From: Ascarosepion bandense
Lineage: Eukaryota; Mollusca; Cephalopoda; Sepiida; Sepiidae
DNA: 64,000 bases
NCBI GenBank assembly: GCA_037127315.1
Contig: JBBBDQ010001686.1
Span: 1,717,501 to 1,781,500, forward strand
Direction: 5' to 3'
The notes beneath the pieces are model-generated. The model saw only the letters and a list, made by a program, of their open reading frames with translations. It was not told the DNA's origin and searched no databases. Shown here in pieces: positions 9,265 through 20,340 of the stretch (its first letter is position 1; every line of letters starts with the position of its first letter). Position numbers and translations under genes: made by a program.

Positions 9265-9870
9265 GGTTGTATCTTTAAGTACCTAGGAAGTGTTCTAACA
9301 GGAGATGGAAAGTGCGACACGGAGATCCGAAGGCGAATTGGCATGGCAAAGGACGCGTTCCAGAAGATGAGCAAAATACTAACACACAGGAAAATCTCAA
9401 TAGAAACAAAGAAAACAGTGCTAGACTGCTACGTGACGTCAGTTCTTCAATACGGCTGTGAATGCTGGACAATATCATCGAAAATGAGGATAAAACTGGA
9501 AGCGGCCGAAATGTGGTTCTACAGAAGGATGCTACGGATATCGTGTACTGAGCATACAAGCAACGACGAGGTGTTAGAAAGAATGGCAACAAAAAGGAAA
9601 TTAATACTGAGCATCAAGAAGAGACAACTGAAGTTCCTGGGACATGCAATGAGGAAGGAGAGCCTGGAGAACCTGATACTGACTGGACAGATAGAAGGAA
9701 GGAGAGACAGAGGAAGGCAGCGAATAACATATTTGCAGGGCCTGATCAGGTGGATGACGGAACGGAGGTTGTCAGGTGCAACAGGAGGAAACATACTAAG
9801 AGCCACAAGGGATAGGGAGACGTGGAGAGCCATGATCGCCTACGTCCTGAAGGGACAGGGCACATAGAAG
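9265..9870 (+). pseudogene. LINE-R C-terminal ORF fragment
   Basis: A continuous frame reads FKYLGSVLTGDGKCDTEIRR, MAKDAFQKMSKILTHRKISI, LDCYVTSVLQYGCECWTISS, MWFYRRMLRISC, KRQLKFLGHAMRKESLENLI and ends VLKGQGT followed by TAG and AAGAAG. This is the thumb/C-terminal part only; the YADD palm is missing, so the copy is 5' truncated. The open frame continues upstream in unrelated DNA to 9067, which I do not regard as part of the gene. The stop is fused to the GAA-type tail. Confidence 0.9.
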
Positions 9871-10128
9871 AAGTGAAAGAGACAACTGAAGTTCCTGGGA
9901 CATGCAATGAGGAAGGAGAGCCTGGAGAACCTGATACTGACTGGACAGATAGAAGGAAGGAGAGACAGAGGAAGGCAGCGGATAACATATATGCAGGGCC
10001 TGATCAGGTGGATGACGGAACGGGGATTGCCAGGAGCAACAGGAGCAAACATACTAAGAGCCACAAGGGATAGGGAGACGTGGAGAGCCATGATCGCCTA
10101 CGTCCTGAAGGGACAGGGCACATAGAAG
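9871..10128 (+). pseudogene. Tandem second copy of the LINE-R terminus (258-bp duplication)
   Basis: GAGACAACTGAAGTTCCTGG occurs at 9621 and again at 9879, an offset of 258 bp, and the remaining 250 bp repeat with few changes. The second copy starts inside KKRQLKFLGH and ends in the same stop, followed by a longer (GAA)n tail at 10126-10152. Either a 5'-truncated insertion landed in the first tail or the terminus duplicated by unequal exchange. Confidence 0.9.
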
Positions 10129-10152
10129 AAGAAGAAGAAGAAGAAGAAGAAG
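10126..10152 (+). repeat. (GAA)n tail of LINE-R
   Basis: Uninterrupted AGA/GAA repeats starting at the stop codon of the preceding LINE-R ORF. They are interpreted as the element's 3' tail. Confidence 0.85.
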
Positions 10153-10708
10153 GTAGTGTTAAATCATCGGCAGAGATGTTTACGAATGATCGGAGTATAT
10201 TACTTAGGCAGATCATTTATGTAAATCAGAAAGACAATTAGTCGGAGAATTTCCCCCTGGGGGACGTCTGCGTTGACCGGCAAGGCTTGGGAAAAATTAC
10301 TGTTAATAACTACCTTCAGGGATTTATGTGGTAGGAAAGATTTTATAACTGGGGAAAAGTTTTGTTCGCGTGGGAAAACAAAAAATATAAGAAACGCTAC
10401 TTGGTTTCAGTTGGTGACTGAAAGAAAGAAGATACTGTAGTAAATAGGAAATTAACAATTAAAAGCAACCATCTTCATTTTCCAAATTCTTCTACACTTT
10501 AAAAATTCACAATGACGTGTGAAATCCTGGTTTTGCCGAATAGAAAAAAGGATTGACCTCGTGCTTAAAGAAAAAGTTGAAACCGGATTTCGCGAGTAGA
10601 TGTTAAATTTAATTTTCTGACCCATGGAAGCGATTTGCAAGTCTTAGCGATCAAGTGCGAAAAATCTAAATGACTATAAAGGCTTCGATCAGCGTCAGTC
10701 AGATGGGA

Positions 10709-10748
<40 letters not shown>

Positions 10749-11131
10749 ACACACACACAACTAAATTGTAACGGGAGAAACTTCAAATCAACCCGGACAT
10801 AAGGTCGTGACGCATATTCGTCATCTTTCTCTTCCTTTTCGTGTGCTGATTCCTTTTACTTCTTCTTCTCCATCCAAAGACATTCCTACCAAACAAAAGC
10901 TTATACAGACATACGTACGTTTGAACTCTTTCCAACAAATTGCTACTACCAATATTTCTATAACGATTGATACCTTTAACTTTCTCGTTGAACATTAACT
11001 GCTACAATTTATGTTATTCTTTTCCTTCAATAAATTTCTATTTTAACATGCAAATGCATATTTTATTCTTCCACTATTCTCCACAATTCCAAACATTCAA
11101 CATGATGAAAACCTGGTAATTCTGATCATGA
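10153..11131. other. Unassigned DNA with a (GA)n(CA)n microsatellite
   Basis: Contains a (GA)n/(CA)n tract at about 10715-10758. The rest has moderate complexity, with short open frames lacking recognisable motifs. The frame near 10783-10998 is open on both strands and is probably chance. Confidence 0.5.
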
Positions 11132-11414
11132 TTCAGTCAGTTTTAGTGCCATACGTGATACACGCTTGGGCGATCATGTCTCTTTCGAGACATGACTGAC
11201 TGGGCAGAAGATTATCCCGCAGTAGGTTGCCATTGCTTTCTGCGGTAGACTGGTTGCCGACCAAGGCTATAGAACCCAATCTGTCCTGCTATTTAACCCA
11301 TAACTGGAAGGAATATACGGATTAATACCTTTCCCAAGGGTATTTGCGCGTAAGTGAATACAATGGATTGAACTGGAATTCGAACTCTGCTCCCACTGTA
11401 CCACAACGCACATC
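11132..11414 (-). mobile_element. SINE-A copy with partly deleted head
   Basis: Minus-strand body and 3' module match the family (CCCTTGGGAAAGG, hairpin, TAACTGACTGA-like end). The A-box to B-box segment is shortened: GTACAGTGGGAGCAGAGTTC replaces the usual 40-nt spacing. The hairpin is intact with its loop reversed relative to the other orientation. Confidence 0.8.
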
Positions 11415-11511
11415 ATGATTACGTTATGTATAACAAAAAGCTTTAATCATCTCCCTAAACCTTCAATACAAATGTTTATCCTCTGTTCCAGTGAAATGGG
11501 AGAAGTTCATA

Positions 11512-12365
11512 ATTTGAAATCTTTTCATTATTGTGTGGTACTATATCTTCACGATACCGGGTGGGCCGATGGTTTCGTGATTACCACATGTTCCCGACTG
11601 GTTGTTCTCTGATCCCTTCCGCGCCCACGTTGTTTCTTAAGATCCGCGAAAGGGGGGATGGATACAATTCAGTCGATGGAGTGTTGAATCTGGCGTCGGA
11701 GTAGAAGAATAGTTGCCAAACCATCAAAGAAATGAAGAAAAGCGTTTGTTATAAACAGTAACAAACATTTATTTACACTGGTATACAATAATTTCTTATC
11801 AAGTTAAAACAAACACCGCGAAGTGAAGGGTGAATGTAGTTGACTGGCGGAAAAAGTTTCTTTAACTCGAAGAAATTTTAACTGCAATTAGGCAGTGTCA
11901 ATGATGGAGTATGCAGTGGCAACGGATTCGGTTCTGGGTAGCGAAGAATGACCGACTCGATTTTTTGCTCTGGGTGCTCTCTATTTATGGGCCCGAATTC
12001 CGAATAATTAGCTCCTGATTGGTCAGCCAATAGGGATCACCGGCCAATGGCTATCGTCGTAACAACCCTCCTGGGTTGCATCTGATTGGTTTAGATAATC
12101 AGCCAATTAGTCGCAGTCATCGGGGTGGGCTAACAAGAAGCAGGCCCTGTGGATGGTTGATCAATGATTTATTACCTTGTGTCATACTTGCACCCAATCC
12201 CCGGGTGAAGCAACCCACCTGTTTGCCACGCGGATCTTAAGAAACAACGTGGGCGCGGAAGGGATCAGAGAACAACCAGTCGGGAACATGTGGTAATCAC
12301 GAAACCATCGGCCCACCCGGTATCGTGAAGATATAGTACCACACAATAATGAAAAGATTTCAAAT
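11512..12365. mobile_element. Segment bounded by a perfect 137-bp inverted repeat
   Basis: Arms 11512-11648 and 12229-12365 are exact reverse complements by my base-by-base reading: ATTTGAAATCTTTTCATTAT at the outer ends and AAGATCCGCG at the inner ends. The centre (11649-12228) is single copy in this window and promoter-like on the minus strand. No target duplication is obvious (CATA before, ATGT after), so the true ends may differ. Candidates are a foldback transposon, inverted LTR pieces, or an assembly artefact. Confidence 0.8.
11649..12228 (-). promoter_or_regulatory. LTR-like promoter region between the inverted arms
   Basis: On the minus strand the order is: several ATTGG/CCAAT motifs (about 12020-12110), then CCATAAATAGAGAGC (a TATA-like box near 11975), about 200 bp of mixed sequence, and AATAAATG (polyadenylation-like, near 11770). 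That order resembles the U3-R-U5 layout of an LTR. No primer-binding site, gag or pol is present, so it may be a solo LTR or chance. Confidence 0.35.
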
Positions 12366-12689
12366 ATGTTTATATTTTGAAATTGAATTAATTTTTGACA
12401 GATCCTCACACCTGCAGAGTGTTTTGTTTTAGTGACCGTTTATAGGTCAGCCATTTCCGCTCGGGTCTGGATATCTTTGTACTTAATGACCTCGGTTTAC
12501 TACACCTGCTTCTTAAAAATGTCGGATACTCAGAATAAACTTATTTTTATAACGGTTTAATAAAATAATTATTATCATGATTTAATTAATTATCATTTAA
12601 TTAATGTTCATTTAATTAATTTCGCCAGTCAATTGTTTGGCACTTAAATGAAAGTGTCATGATTAAAATAACGGCCAACATTCATATTT

Positions 12690-13412
12690 ATGATGATTTT
12701 TTTAAGGGACTACAAATAAACTTTAAGAAAACTGAGTGCATGGTCATCAGCAAAAGACACAACCCAAAATGCCAAATACAGGTGGGGGATAACAGAATCA
12801 AACAAGTCCAAGAATTTAAGTACCTAGGAAGTGTTCTAACAGGAGATGGAAAGTGCGACAAGGAGATCCGAAGGCGAATTGGCATGGCAAAGGACGCGTT
12901 CCAGAAGATGAGCAAAATACTAACACACAGGAAGATCTCAATAGAAACGAAGAAAAGAGTGCTAGACTGCTACGTGATGTCAGTTCTTCAAAACGGCTGT
13001 GAATGCTGGATAATATCATCGAAAATGAGGAAAAAACTGGAAGCGGCCGAAATGTGGCTCTACAGAAGGATGCTACGGATATCGTGGACTGAACATACAA
13101 GCAACGACGAAGTGTTAGAAAGAATGGCAACAAAAAGGAAATTGATGCTGAGCATCAGGAAGAGACAACTGAAGTTCCTGGGACATGCAATGAGGAAGGA
13201 GAGCCTGGAGAACCTGATACTGACTGGTCAGATAGAAGGAAGGAGAGACAGAGGAAGGCAGTGGATAACATATTTGCAGGGACTGATCAGGTGGATGACG
13301 GAACGGGGGTTGCCAGGAGCAACAGGAGCAAACATACTAAGAGCCACAAGGGATAGGGAGACGTGGAGATCCATGATCGCCTACGTCCTGAAGGGACAGG
13401 GCACATAGAAGA
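12690..13412 (+). CDS. LINE-R RT C-terminal region, open frame without stops (partial)
   Basis: The longest undamaged LINE-R coding piece here, about 235 residues. It runs from GLQINFKKTECMVISKRH (just after the palm) through YLGSVLTGDGKCDKEIRRRI, LDCYVMSVLQNGCECW, WLYRRMLRISWTEHTSNDEV, KFLGHAMRKESLENLILTG and VLKGQGT, then a TAG fused to (AAG)n. The catalytic YADD and endonuclease are absent, so it cannot encode an active enzyme. The lack of stops suggests a relatively recent 5'-truncated insertion. Upstream residues from 12659 are flanking DNA. Confidence 0.85.
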
Positions 13413-13439
13413 AGAAGAAGAAGAAGCTTAGATGTGGGA

Positions 13440-13756
13440 CAAGGTCGAAAGTATAGACTATCAAGAGAAGATCCAACTTACTCGTTTTTGTTCTGACGAG
13501 ACAAGCTTCATAACCTTGTTATTGCAATATTCGCAATATTGTTAAACTAACGATGCGATAGGAAAATTTCTATGGACATGTTATTGTCGTAGAACCCATC
13601 ATGATCTTTTTGACTGAAGAGTTAAGATTCATCAGAAACTTCGATTAGGAAAACCGTGAAATTTTAATGGGTTAAATCTCGTTTGACATTCACACCAGTG
13701 TAGCCATGCCATCAAGCGTGAAGGTATATTTTGCTAAATCCTTACTAATTATATAT
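13440..13756. other. Unassigned DNA
   Basis: No repeat family or coding motif recognised. It contains a small palindromic CAATATTCGCAATATTG element near 13526. Confidence 0.5.
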
Positions 13757-14125
13757 TTTTTATAATCATATCGCCCCAAGCAAGGTATTCCACTGCCACT
13801 ATAGCGCAGGGGGTTACACAGGGCGATAGACGAGTTAGGATGTACATAGGGGGAGAGTTGGGGAGAATGGGAGGGTTAGTGTGTTAGGAGGTGTCTATTA
13901 ACCTTACATTTAAACTTCTGGAGGTTATAGCCGTCGGGGAAGCAAGCATGCGGAAGGGAATTCCACAGGCGGGAAGTGCGAGAAAAGAAGCTGTTGGAGT
14001 AGAAATTGCGGTTACATTTCATCGGTTTCACTGTAAAATGGTGGGACCTAGTTGCCAATCTAGTATCTCGTGCGAACTCACACCTAGGGGCACCAGTTCA
14101 TCAGAGCAGAAGCCATGAAAATATT
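13757..14125 (-). pseudogene. LINE-J C-terminus and 3' end
   Basis: The minus strand encodes RATRSHHFTVKPMKCNRNFY-like sequence, then SFFSRTSRLWNSLPHACFPD and LQKFKCKVNRHLLTH followed by a stop. It continues through a short UTR to GCCTTGCTTGGGGCGATATG and an A-rich end. This C-terminal motif is typical of Jockey/CR1-type LINE ORF2. Only the last 70 or so residues are present. Confidence 0.85.
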
Positions 14126-14535
14126 TATAGAAGAGGCACAGTGAAGCAACGTCACGCCGGTGAGAGAGTGACTGCTGGCGGTAGGGAAATTTATGAGAAA
14201 CAATAACAGGTTATAAGGGGTGTCAGGAAATGGGTAAAAGATTGATGAGAATACTGATGAGAGTGGAGTGCAGGGAGAAAGAAGCAAGAGAGAGAGAGAG
14301 AGAGAGGATGCAAGTGAGTGAGACAGGAGATGACTACTGACTATTAAATTTTTGGAGATTATAGATGTCGGGCAAGCAAGTAAATGAAAGGGAATTCCAC
14401 AGGCGGAAGTGTGAGAAAAGAAGCTGGTTGAGTAGAATTTGCATTTCAAATTTTTGGGTTTCACAGCAAAATGGTGGGGCCTAGTTGCTAATCTTGTGGC
14501 TCGAGTAAATTTATATATAGAGGTACTCATTAAAT
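14126..14535 (-). pseudogene. LINE-J C-terminus, second adjacent copy
   Basis: Minus strand reads RATRLATRPHHFAVKPKNLK, SHTSACGIPFHLLACP (frameshifted RLWNSLP region), then a CT-rich 3' UTR. It lacks the TTGGGGTGA terminus. It adjoins the copy at 13757-14125 in the same orientation, so a tandem duplication of the terminus is likely. A (GA)n tract at about 14285-14306 lies in its UTR. Confidence 0.75.
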
Positions 14536-14651
14536 ATTTTCGATGCCTGTTTACCGTCTCTCTTAGGGGCTATATATCTTCTCTCTCTTGTACTCACCCT
14601 TTCATTTTGTTTATGTCGCTTTTCCTCGATCTTTCTTATTACAATTGTATC

Positions 14652-14936
14652 TTGTGGTGCAGTGGATATCGGTTCGAAACGACAAATCGGAGAGCCGAGT
14701 TCGAATTCCATTTGAATTTCTTGCATTCACTTACGCGCAAATCTCATTGGGAAAAGTATTAATCCGTCTCTTCCCTCTAGCTATGAGTCAAATAACAGGA
14801 CAGATTGGCTTCTATAACCTTGGCTGGCGGGAAAGTAATGGCAGCCTACTGAGGGATAATCTTCTACCCAGTCAGTCATGTCTCTTCCGAGACATGATCG
14901 CCCAAGCGTGTATTAGGTATGGCGCTTAACTGACTA
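14652..14936 (+). mobile_element. SINE-A copy
   Basis: Head TTGTGGTGCAGTGGATATCG and GAGTTCGAATTCC, body TAACAGGACAGATTGG, hairpin CATGTCTCTTCCGAGACATG (one stem mismatch), end GGCGCTTAACTGACTAA. Near full length. It lies immediately left of the large pyrimidine satellite. Confidence 0.85.
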
Positions 14937-14959
14937 ATTAAAAACTAAGTCTCTCAGTT

Positions 14960-17195
14960 CTTCCTCTCTCTCTTTAATCTTTATTTCCTCTTTTTTCCCA
15001 CTCCCTCTCTTTCTGAATCTCTCTCTCTCTCTCTAATAGAAAACCGGTTCTGTCGGATTTACTCTCTCTTTATTCCTCTTCTTTTCATTTAATTTTTATT
15101 TCCTCTTTTTTCCCACTCCCTCTCTTTCTGAATCTCTCTCTCTCTCTCTCTAATAGAAAACCAGTTCTATCGGATTTACTCTCTCTTTATTCCTCTTCTT
15201 TTCATTTAATTTTTATTTCTTCTTTTTTCCCACTCCCTCTCTTTCTGAATCTCTCTCTCTCTCTCTAATAAAAAACCTGTTATATCGGATTTACTCTCTC
15301 TTTATTCCTCTTCTTTTCATTTAATCTTTATTTCCTCTTTTTTCCCACTCCCTCTCTTTCTGAATATCTCTCTCTCTCTCTCTAATAAAAAACCTGTTCT
15401 ATCGGATTTACTCTCTCTTTATTCCTCTTCTTTTCATTTAATTTTTATTTCCTCTTTTTTCCCACTCCCTCTCTTTCTGAATCTCTCTCTCTCTCTCTAA
15501 TAGAAAACCAGTTCTATCGGATTTACTCTCTCTTTATTCCTCTTCTTTTCATTTAATTTTTATTTCCTCTTTTTTCCCACCCTCCCTCTCTTTCTGAATC
15601 TCTCTCTCTCTCTAATAGAAAACCAGTTCTATCGGATTTACTCTCTCTTTACTCATCTTCTTTTCATTTAATCTTTATTTCCTCTTTTTTCCCACTCCCT
15701 CTCTTTCTGAATCTCTCTCTCTCTCTCTAAAAGAGAACCAGTTCTATCGGATTTACTCTCTCTTTATTCCTCTTCTTTTCATTTAATTTTTATTTCCTCT
15801 TTTTCCCACTCCCTCTCTTTCTGAATCTCTCTCTCTCTCTCTCTAATAGAAAACCAGTTCTATCGGATTTACTCTCTCTTTATTCCTCTTCTTTTCATTT
15901 AATTTTTTTTTCCTCTTTTTTCCCAGTCCCTCTCTTTCTGAATCTCTCTCTCTCTCTCTAATAGAAAACCAGTTCTATCGGATTTACTCTCTCTTTATTC
16001 CTCTTCTTTTCATTTAATTTTTATTGCCTCTTTTTTCCCACTCCCTCTCTTTCTTTGAATCTCTCTCTCTCTCTCTCTAATAGAAAACCAGTTCTATCGG
16101 ATTTACTCTCTCTTTATTCCTCTTCTTTTCATTTAATTTTTATTTTCTCTTTTTTCCCCACTCCCTCTCTTTCTGAATCTCTCTCTCTCTCTCTCTAATA
16201 AAAAACCTGTTATATCGGATTTACTCTCTCTTTATTCCTCTTCTTTTCATTTAATCTTTATTTCCTCTTTTTTCCCACTCCATCTCTTTCTGAATCTCTC
16301 TCTCTCTCTCTAATAAAAAACCTGTTCTATCGGATTTACTCTCTCTTTATTCCTCTTCTTTTCATTTAATTTTTATTTCCTCTTTTTTCCCACTCCCTCT
16401 CTTTCTGAATCTCTCTCTCTCTCTCTAATAGAAAACCAGTTCTATCGGATTTACTCTCTCTTTATTCCTCTACTTTTCATTTAATTTTTATTTCCTCTTT
16501 TTTCCCACTCCCTCTCTTTCTTAATCTCTCTCTCTCTCTCTCTCTCTCTCTAATAGAAAACCAGTTCTATCGGATTTACTCTCTCTTTATTCCTCTTCTT
16601 TTCATTTAATTTTTATTTCCTCTTTTTTTCCCACTCTCTCTCTTTCTGAATATCTCTCTCTCTCTCTCTAATAGAAAACCAGTTCTATCGGATTTACTAT
16701 CTCTTTATTCCTCTTCTTTTCATTTAATCTTTATTTCCTCTTTTTTCCCACTCCCTCTCTTTCTGAATCTCTCTCTCTCTCTCTCTAATAAAAAACCGGT
16801 TCTATCGGATTTACTCTCTCTTTATTCCTCTTCTTTTCATTTAATCTTTATTTCCTCTTTTTTCCCACTCCCTCTCTTTCTGAATCTCTCTCTCTCTCTC
16901 TCTAATAGAAAACCGGTTCTATCGGATTTACTCTCTCTTTATTCCTCTTCTTTTCATTTAATTTTTATTTCCTCTTTTTTCCCACTCTCTCTCTTTCTGA
17001 ATCTCTCTCTCTCTCTCTCTAATAGAAAACCAGTTCTATCGGATTTACTCTCTCTTTATTCCTCTTCTTTTCATTTAATTTTTATTTCCTCTTTTTTCCC
17101 ACTCCCTCTCTTTCTGAATCTCTCTCTCTCTCTCTAATAGAAAACCAGTTCTATCGGATTTACTCTGTCTTTATTCCTCTTCTTTTCAATTTTAC
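14960..17195 (+). repeat. 115-125 bp pyrimidine-rich satellite, about 20 copies
   Basis: CGGATTTACTCTCTCTTTA recurs about 20 times from 15054 to 17155, mostly 115-118 bp apart. Extremes of 119 and 125 come from length change in an internal (CT)n stretch. Each unit has GAAAACCAGTTCTATCGG, TTCATTTAATTTTTATTTCC, CCCACTCCCTCTCTTTCTGA and (CT)n. Variant AAAAACCTGTT(A/C)TATC units occur at two places in the same order, suggesting block duplication. No coding potential. Confidence 0.95.
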
Positions 17196-17254
17196 AATCT
17201 TTTTCGTCCCATTTTCCAATTCTCTTTTCTGTCTATATATATGTATAGGAAAGA

Positions 17255-17735
17255 ATATTAATAAAAAGTTTTGAATTTAAAAATGTACTTTTTTTTAACA
17301 GTATTTGTTTATTTTTATTATATTTTATATTTCAGATCGCCCTCGGTCCTTCATCAGAAACAAGTGATTTTTAAATTTGAATTAGAAACGTATTTCACGA
17401 TAGCGTCCGAATATTTTTTGTTTACATCACGTGGTGTGTTTGTTCACAACATGCAGCACGTCCGTAGAGAAAGTCTGTTTGTTTTAGATAAAAATTTCTT
17501 GGAATATCTGAAAAAATTTTTTTAGCTATTGAAATATTTGTAAAGATTCAACACACCTAAGTTCATATTTAACCCTAGCTTGTGTGTATTTAATTTTAAA
17601 ATCCAGTATGTTTCTTTCTTTCTGCGTGTGTATGTAGAACTAAAATTGGAGTCTATTAGTAAACATTTGCAATTTTCTAAAGTATGATCAGGTTGATTAA
17701 AATGGGCTGCAATACGTGGATGATCATCACTATAT
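17255..17735 (-). pseudogene. Penelope-like element 3' fragment (ORF C-terminus and trailer)
   Basis: Minus strand 17729-17522 reads DDHPRIAAHFNQPDHTLEN, RRKKETYWILKLNTHKLGLN and ends YKYFNS and a stop. The HFNQPDH and ETYWILKLNT...GLN pattern matches the end of the GIY-YIG endonuclease domain of PLEs (family knowledge). The trailer contains a hammerhead-like core at 17330-17357. The 5' part is lost; an (AT)n tract lies just beyond the break. Confidence 0.75.
17330..17357 (-). ncRNA. Hammerhead-ribozyme-like core in PLE trailer
   Basis: Minus strand: CTGATGA, then AGGACCGAGGGCGATCT with a possible GACCG/CGATC stem containing one C-A mismatch, then GAAA. It lies about 165 bases after the PLE stop codon. 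Stems I and III were not resolved, so this may be a decayed ribozyme. Confidence 0.4.
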
Positions 17736-18092
17736 ATATATATATATATGTATATACATAATATTAGCTATAGTAATTACAATACCAATAGTAACAGAAC
17801 TAACTCTGCCAAAACTAGTATTAATTAAGCTATAATTTAAATCGTCTTGAACAACCCACCGAGGTCAAACTCGGAGGGTAAAGAGGGGGAAGTAAAAAAA
17901 GAAACAAACGAAGTACATGAACAAAAGGTCAAGTACCCGTAAGAAAGAAAAAACACCCAAGACGAAAACCCTAACACCAAAGTGCTCAATACGAAAGTAG
18001 AGCAACAAAGAAAAGAAAATCTAAGCAGGAGCCAACAAACCTACCTAGGTTTCAGCCTACGGCTCGTCAGGGTAAATTTTCTGTTTGTGTGT
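17736..18092. other. Unassigned DNA
   Basis: Includes a short (AT)n at 17731-17750 and purine-rich DNA. No gene or family landmark recognised. Confidence 0.5.
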
Positions 18093-18560
18093 CACTCCAC
18101 CCACATCTATTGAACGGGTGAAGAGGCTCATCCCTTGTTTCCTGTTTAGGATGCGGTTTCCGGTTTTCTCTTTTCCAATCTTTTCACTCTTTTCCTTTTT
18201 TATTATTATTTTTTTCAATTGGAGTAGATAAACTAAACTATCGCCCGGTTCACACTCCACCCACATCTATTGAACAGGTGAAGAGGCTCATCCCTTGTTT
18301 CCTGTTTAGGATGCGGTTTCCGGTTTTCTCTTTTCCAATCTTTTCACTCTTTTCCTTTTTTATTATTTTTTTTTCAATTGGAGTAGATAGACTAAAATAT
18401 CGCCCGGTTCACACTCCACCCACATCTATTGAACAGGTGAAGAGGCTCATCCCTTGTTTCCTGTTTAGGATGTGGTTTCCGGCTTTCTCTTTTCCATTCG
18501 TTTTACCCTTACGTAGCCCCCTGCGCATCAGTGGCGTTACCGCCTTGCTTGGGGTGATAT
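18093..18560 (+). repeat. Three tandem copies of the family C 5' module, ending in a LINE-J-type terminus
   Basis: CACTCCACCCACATCTATTG starts at 18093, 18253 and 18412 (about 160 bp period). Each unit includes CATCCCTTGTTTCCTGTTTA and CAATTGGAGTAGATA. The last unit runs into GTAGCCCCCTGCGCATCAG, GCCTTGCTTGGGGTGATATG and an A run. The single-copy version is at 54545-54750. Confidence 0.9.
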
Positions 18561-18561
18561 G

Positions 18562-18567
18562 ATTAAA

Positions 18568-18624
<57 letters not shown>

Positions 18625-18625
18625 C
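18562..18625. repeat. A-rich end and (AT)n microsatellite
   Basis: Poly(A) followed by alternating TA, starting exactly at the element terminus. Confidence 0.85.
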
Positions 18626-18639
18626 TCTCACGCTTTCAT

Positions 18640-20340
18640 CTAAGTTCTTCCATTCTCTTACATCTTCCACCTCCTCTTTCAGACGCCCTTATATCCCTTT
18701 CTCTTTCTCACACTTACTTCTCTTCTCTCTCTCCCCCCATCTCTTTCTCACTTTGATTAAACCTTCTTCTGTCACGTTCTTACTCTCTTTCCCTCGAAGA
18801 CCTTCCTTTTCTCTCTTTCTGCCACCCATATCTCCGATTCTCTTTCTCCCGTTAGCTCACTTACCCTCTATCACTGATTACGAACGCTTCCCCCAGGCTC
18901 TCATCCTCTTTCTGTCTCAGTTCATCCTCTCTCTAAGACCTTCCTTTTCTCTCTTTTATTTACTCTTCATCAACATTCTGACTCTCCTTTATTATGACCA
19001 ACTCTTCTTTCTCTTTGCCTCTCTTTCACTCTTTCTCCATTTTCTGATGTTTATACACACGTTCTTCTTCTTCTTCTTCTTCTTCTTCTTCTTCTTCCTC
19101 TCTCTCTTTCTCTCTAAGACCTTCCCTTTTCTCTCTTTTATTTAGTCTTCATCGGCATTCTGACTCCTCACTTGTAAGACCAACTCTTCTTTCTCTTACT
19201 CTCTTTCACTCTTTCTCCGATTTCTGATATTTATACACACATTCTTCTTCTTCTTCTTCTTCTTCTTCTACTCTCTCTCTTTTTCTCTCTAAGACCTTCC
19301 TTTTCTCTCTTTTATTTAGTCTTCATCCAGCATTCTGACTCTCCCTTTGTAAGACCAACTCTTCTTTCTCTTAATCTCTTTCACTCTTTCTCCGATTTCT
19401 GATGTTTATACTGCCACGTTCTTCTTCTTCTTCTTCTTCTACTCTCTCTTTTTCTCTCTAAGACCTTCCTTTCTCTTTTATTTAGTCTTCATCCAGCATT
19501 CTGACTCTCCCTTTGTAAGACCAACTCTTCTTTCTCTTACTCTCTTTCACTCTTTCTCAAATTTTGATGTTTATACACACGTTCTTCTTCTTCTTCTTCT
19601 TCTTCTTCTTCTACTCTCTCTCTTTTCTCTCTAAGACCTTCCTTTTCTCTCTTTTATTTTAGTCTTCATCAGCATTCTGACTCTGCTTGCAGACCTGCTC
19701 TTCTTTCTCTTAATCTCTTTCACTCTTTCTCCGATTTCTGATGTTTATACACATTCTTCTTCTTCTTCTTCTTCTACTCTCTCTCTTTTTCTCTCTACAA
19801 GACCTTCCTTTTCTCTCTTTTATTAGTCTTCATCGGCATTCTGACTCTCCCTTTGTAAGACCAACTCTTCTTTCTCTTACTCTCTTTCCTCTTTCTCGAT
19901 TTCTGATGTTTATACACGTTCTTCTTCTTCTTCTTCTTCTTCTTCTTCTACTCTCTCTCTTTTTTCTCTCTAAGACCTTCCTTTCTCTCTTTATTTAGTC
20001 TTCATCATGTTCTGTCCTCTTCGCAGACAAACTCTTCTAACACTCATAATCTCTTTCACTCTTTCTCCGATTTCTGATGTTTATACACGTTCTTCTTCTT
20101 CTTTCTTCTTCTTCTTCTACTCTCTCTCTTTCTCTCTGAACCTTCCTTTTCTCTCTTTATTTAGTCTTCCATCAGCATTCTGACTCTCCTTTGTAGACCA
20201 ACTCTTCTTTCTCTCTTAATCTCTTCCTCTTTCTCCGATTTCTGATGTTTATACACGTTCTTCTTCTTCTTCTTCTTCTTCTTTTCTTCTTCTTCTCTCT
20301 CTCTCTCTCTCTTTTCTCTCTTTTCTCTCTTTCGCGTCGT
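18640..20340 (+). repeat. 165-180 bp pyrimidine-rich tandem array, eight or more copies
   Basis: TGAT(G/A)TTTATAC recurs at 19045, 19225, 19400, 19565, 19739, 19904, 20075 and 20243. Units contain CTAAGACCTTCCTTTTCTCT, TTATTTAGTCTTCATC, AGACCAACTCTTCTTTCTCT and a (TTC)n stretch of variable length. Divergence between units is moderate. 18640-18930 is related CT-rich DNA without a clear period. Confidence 0.9.
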
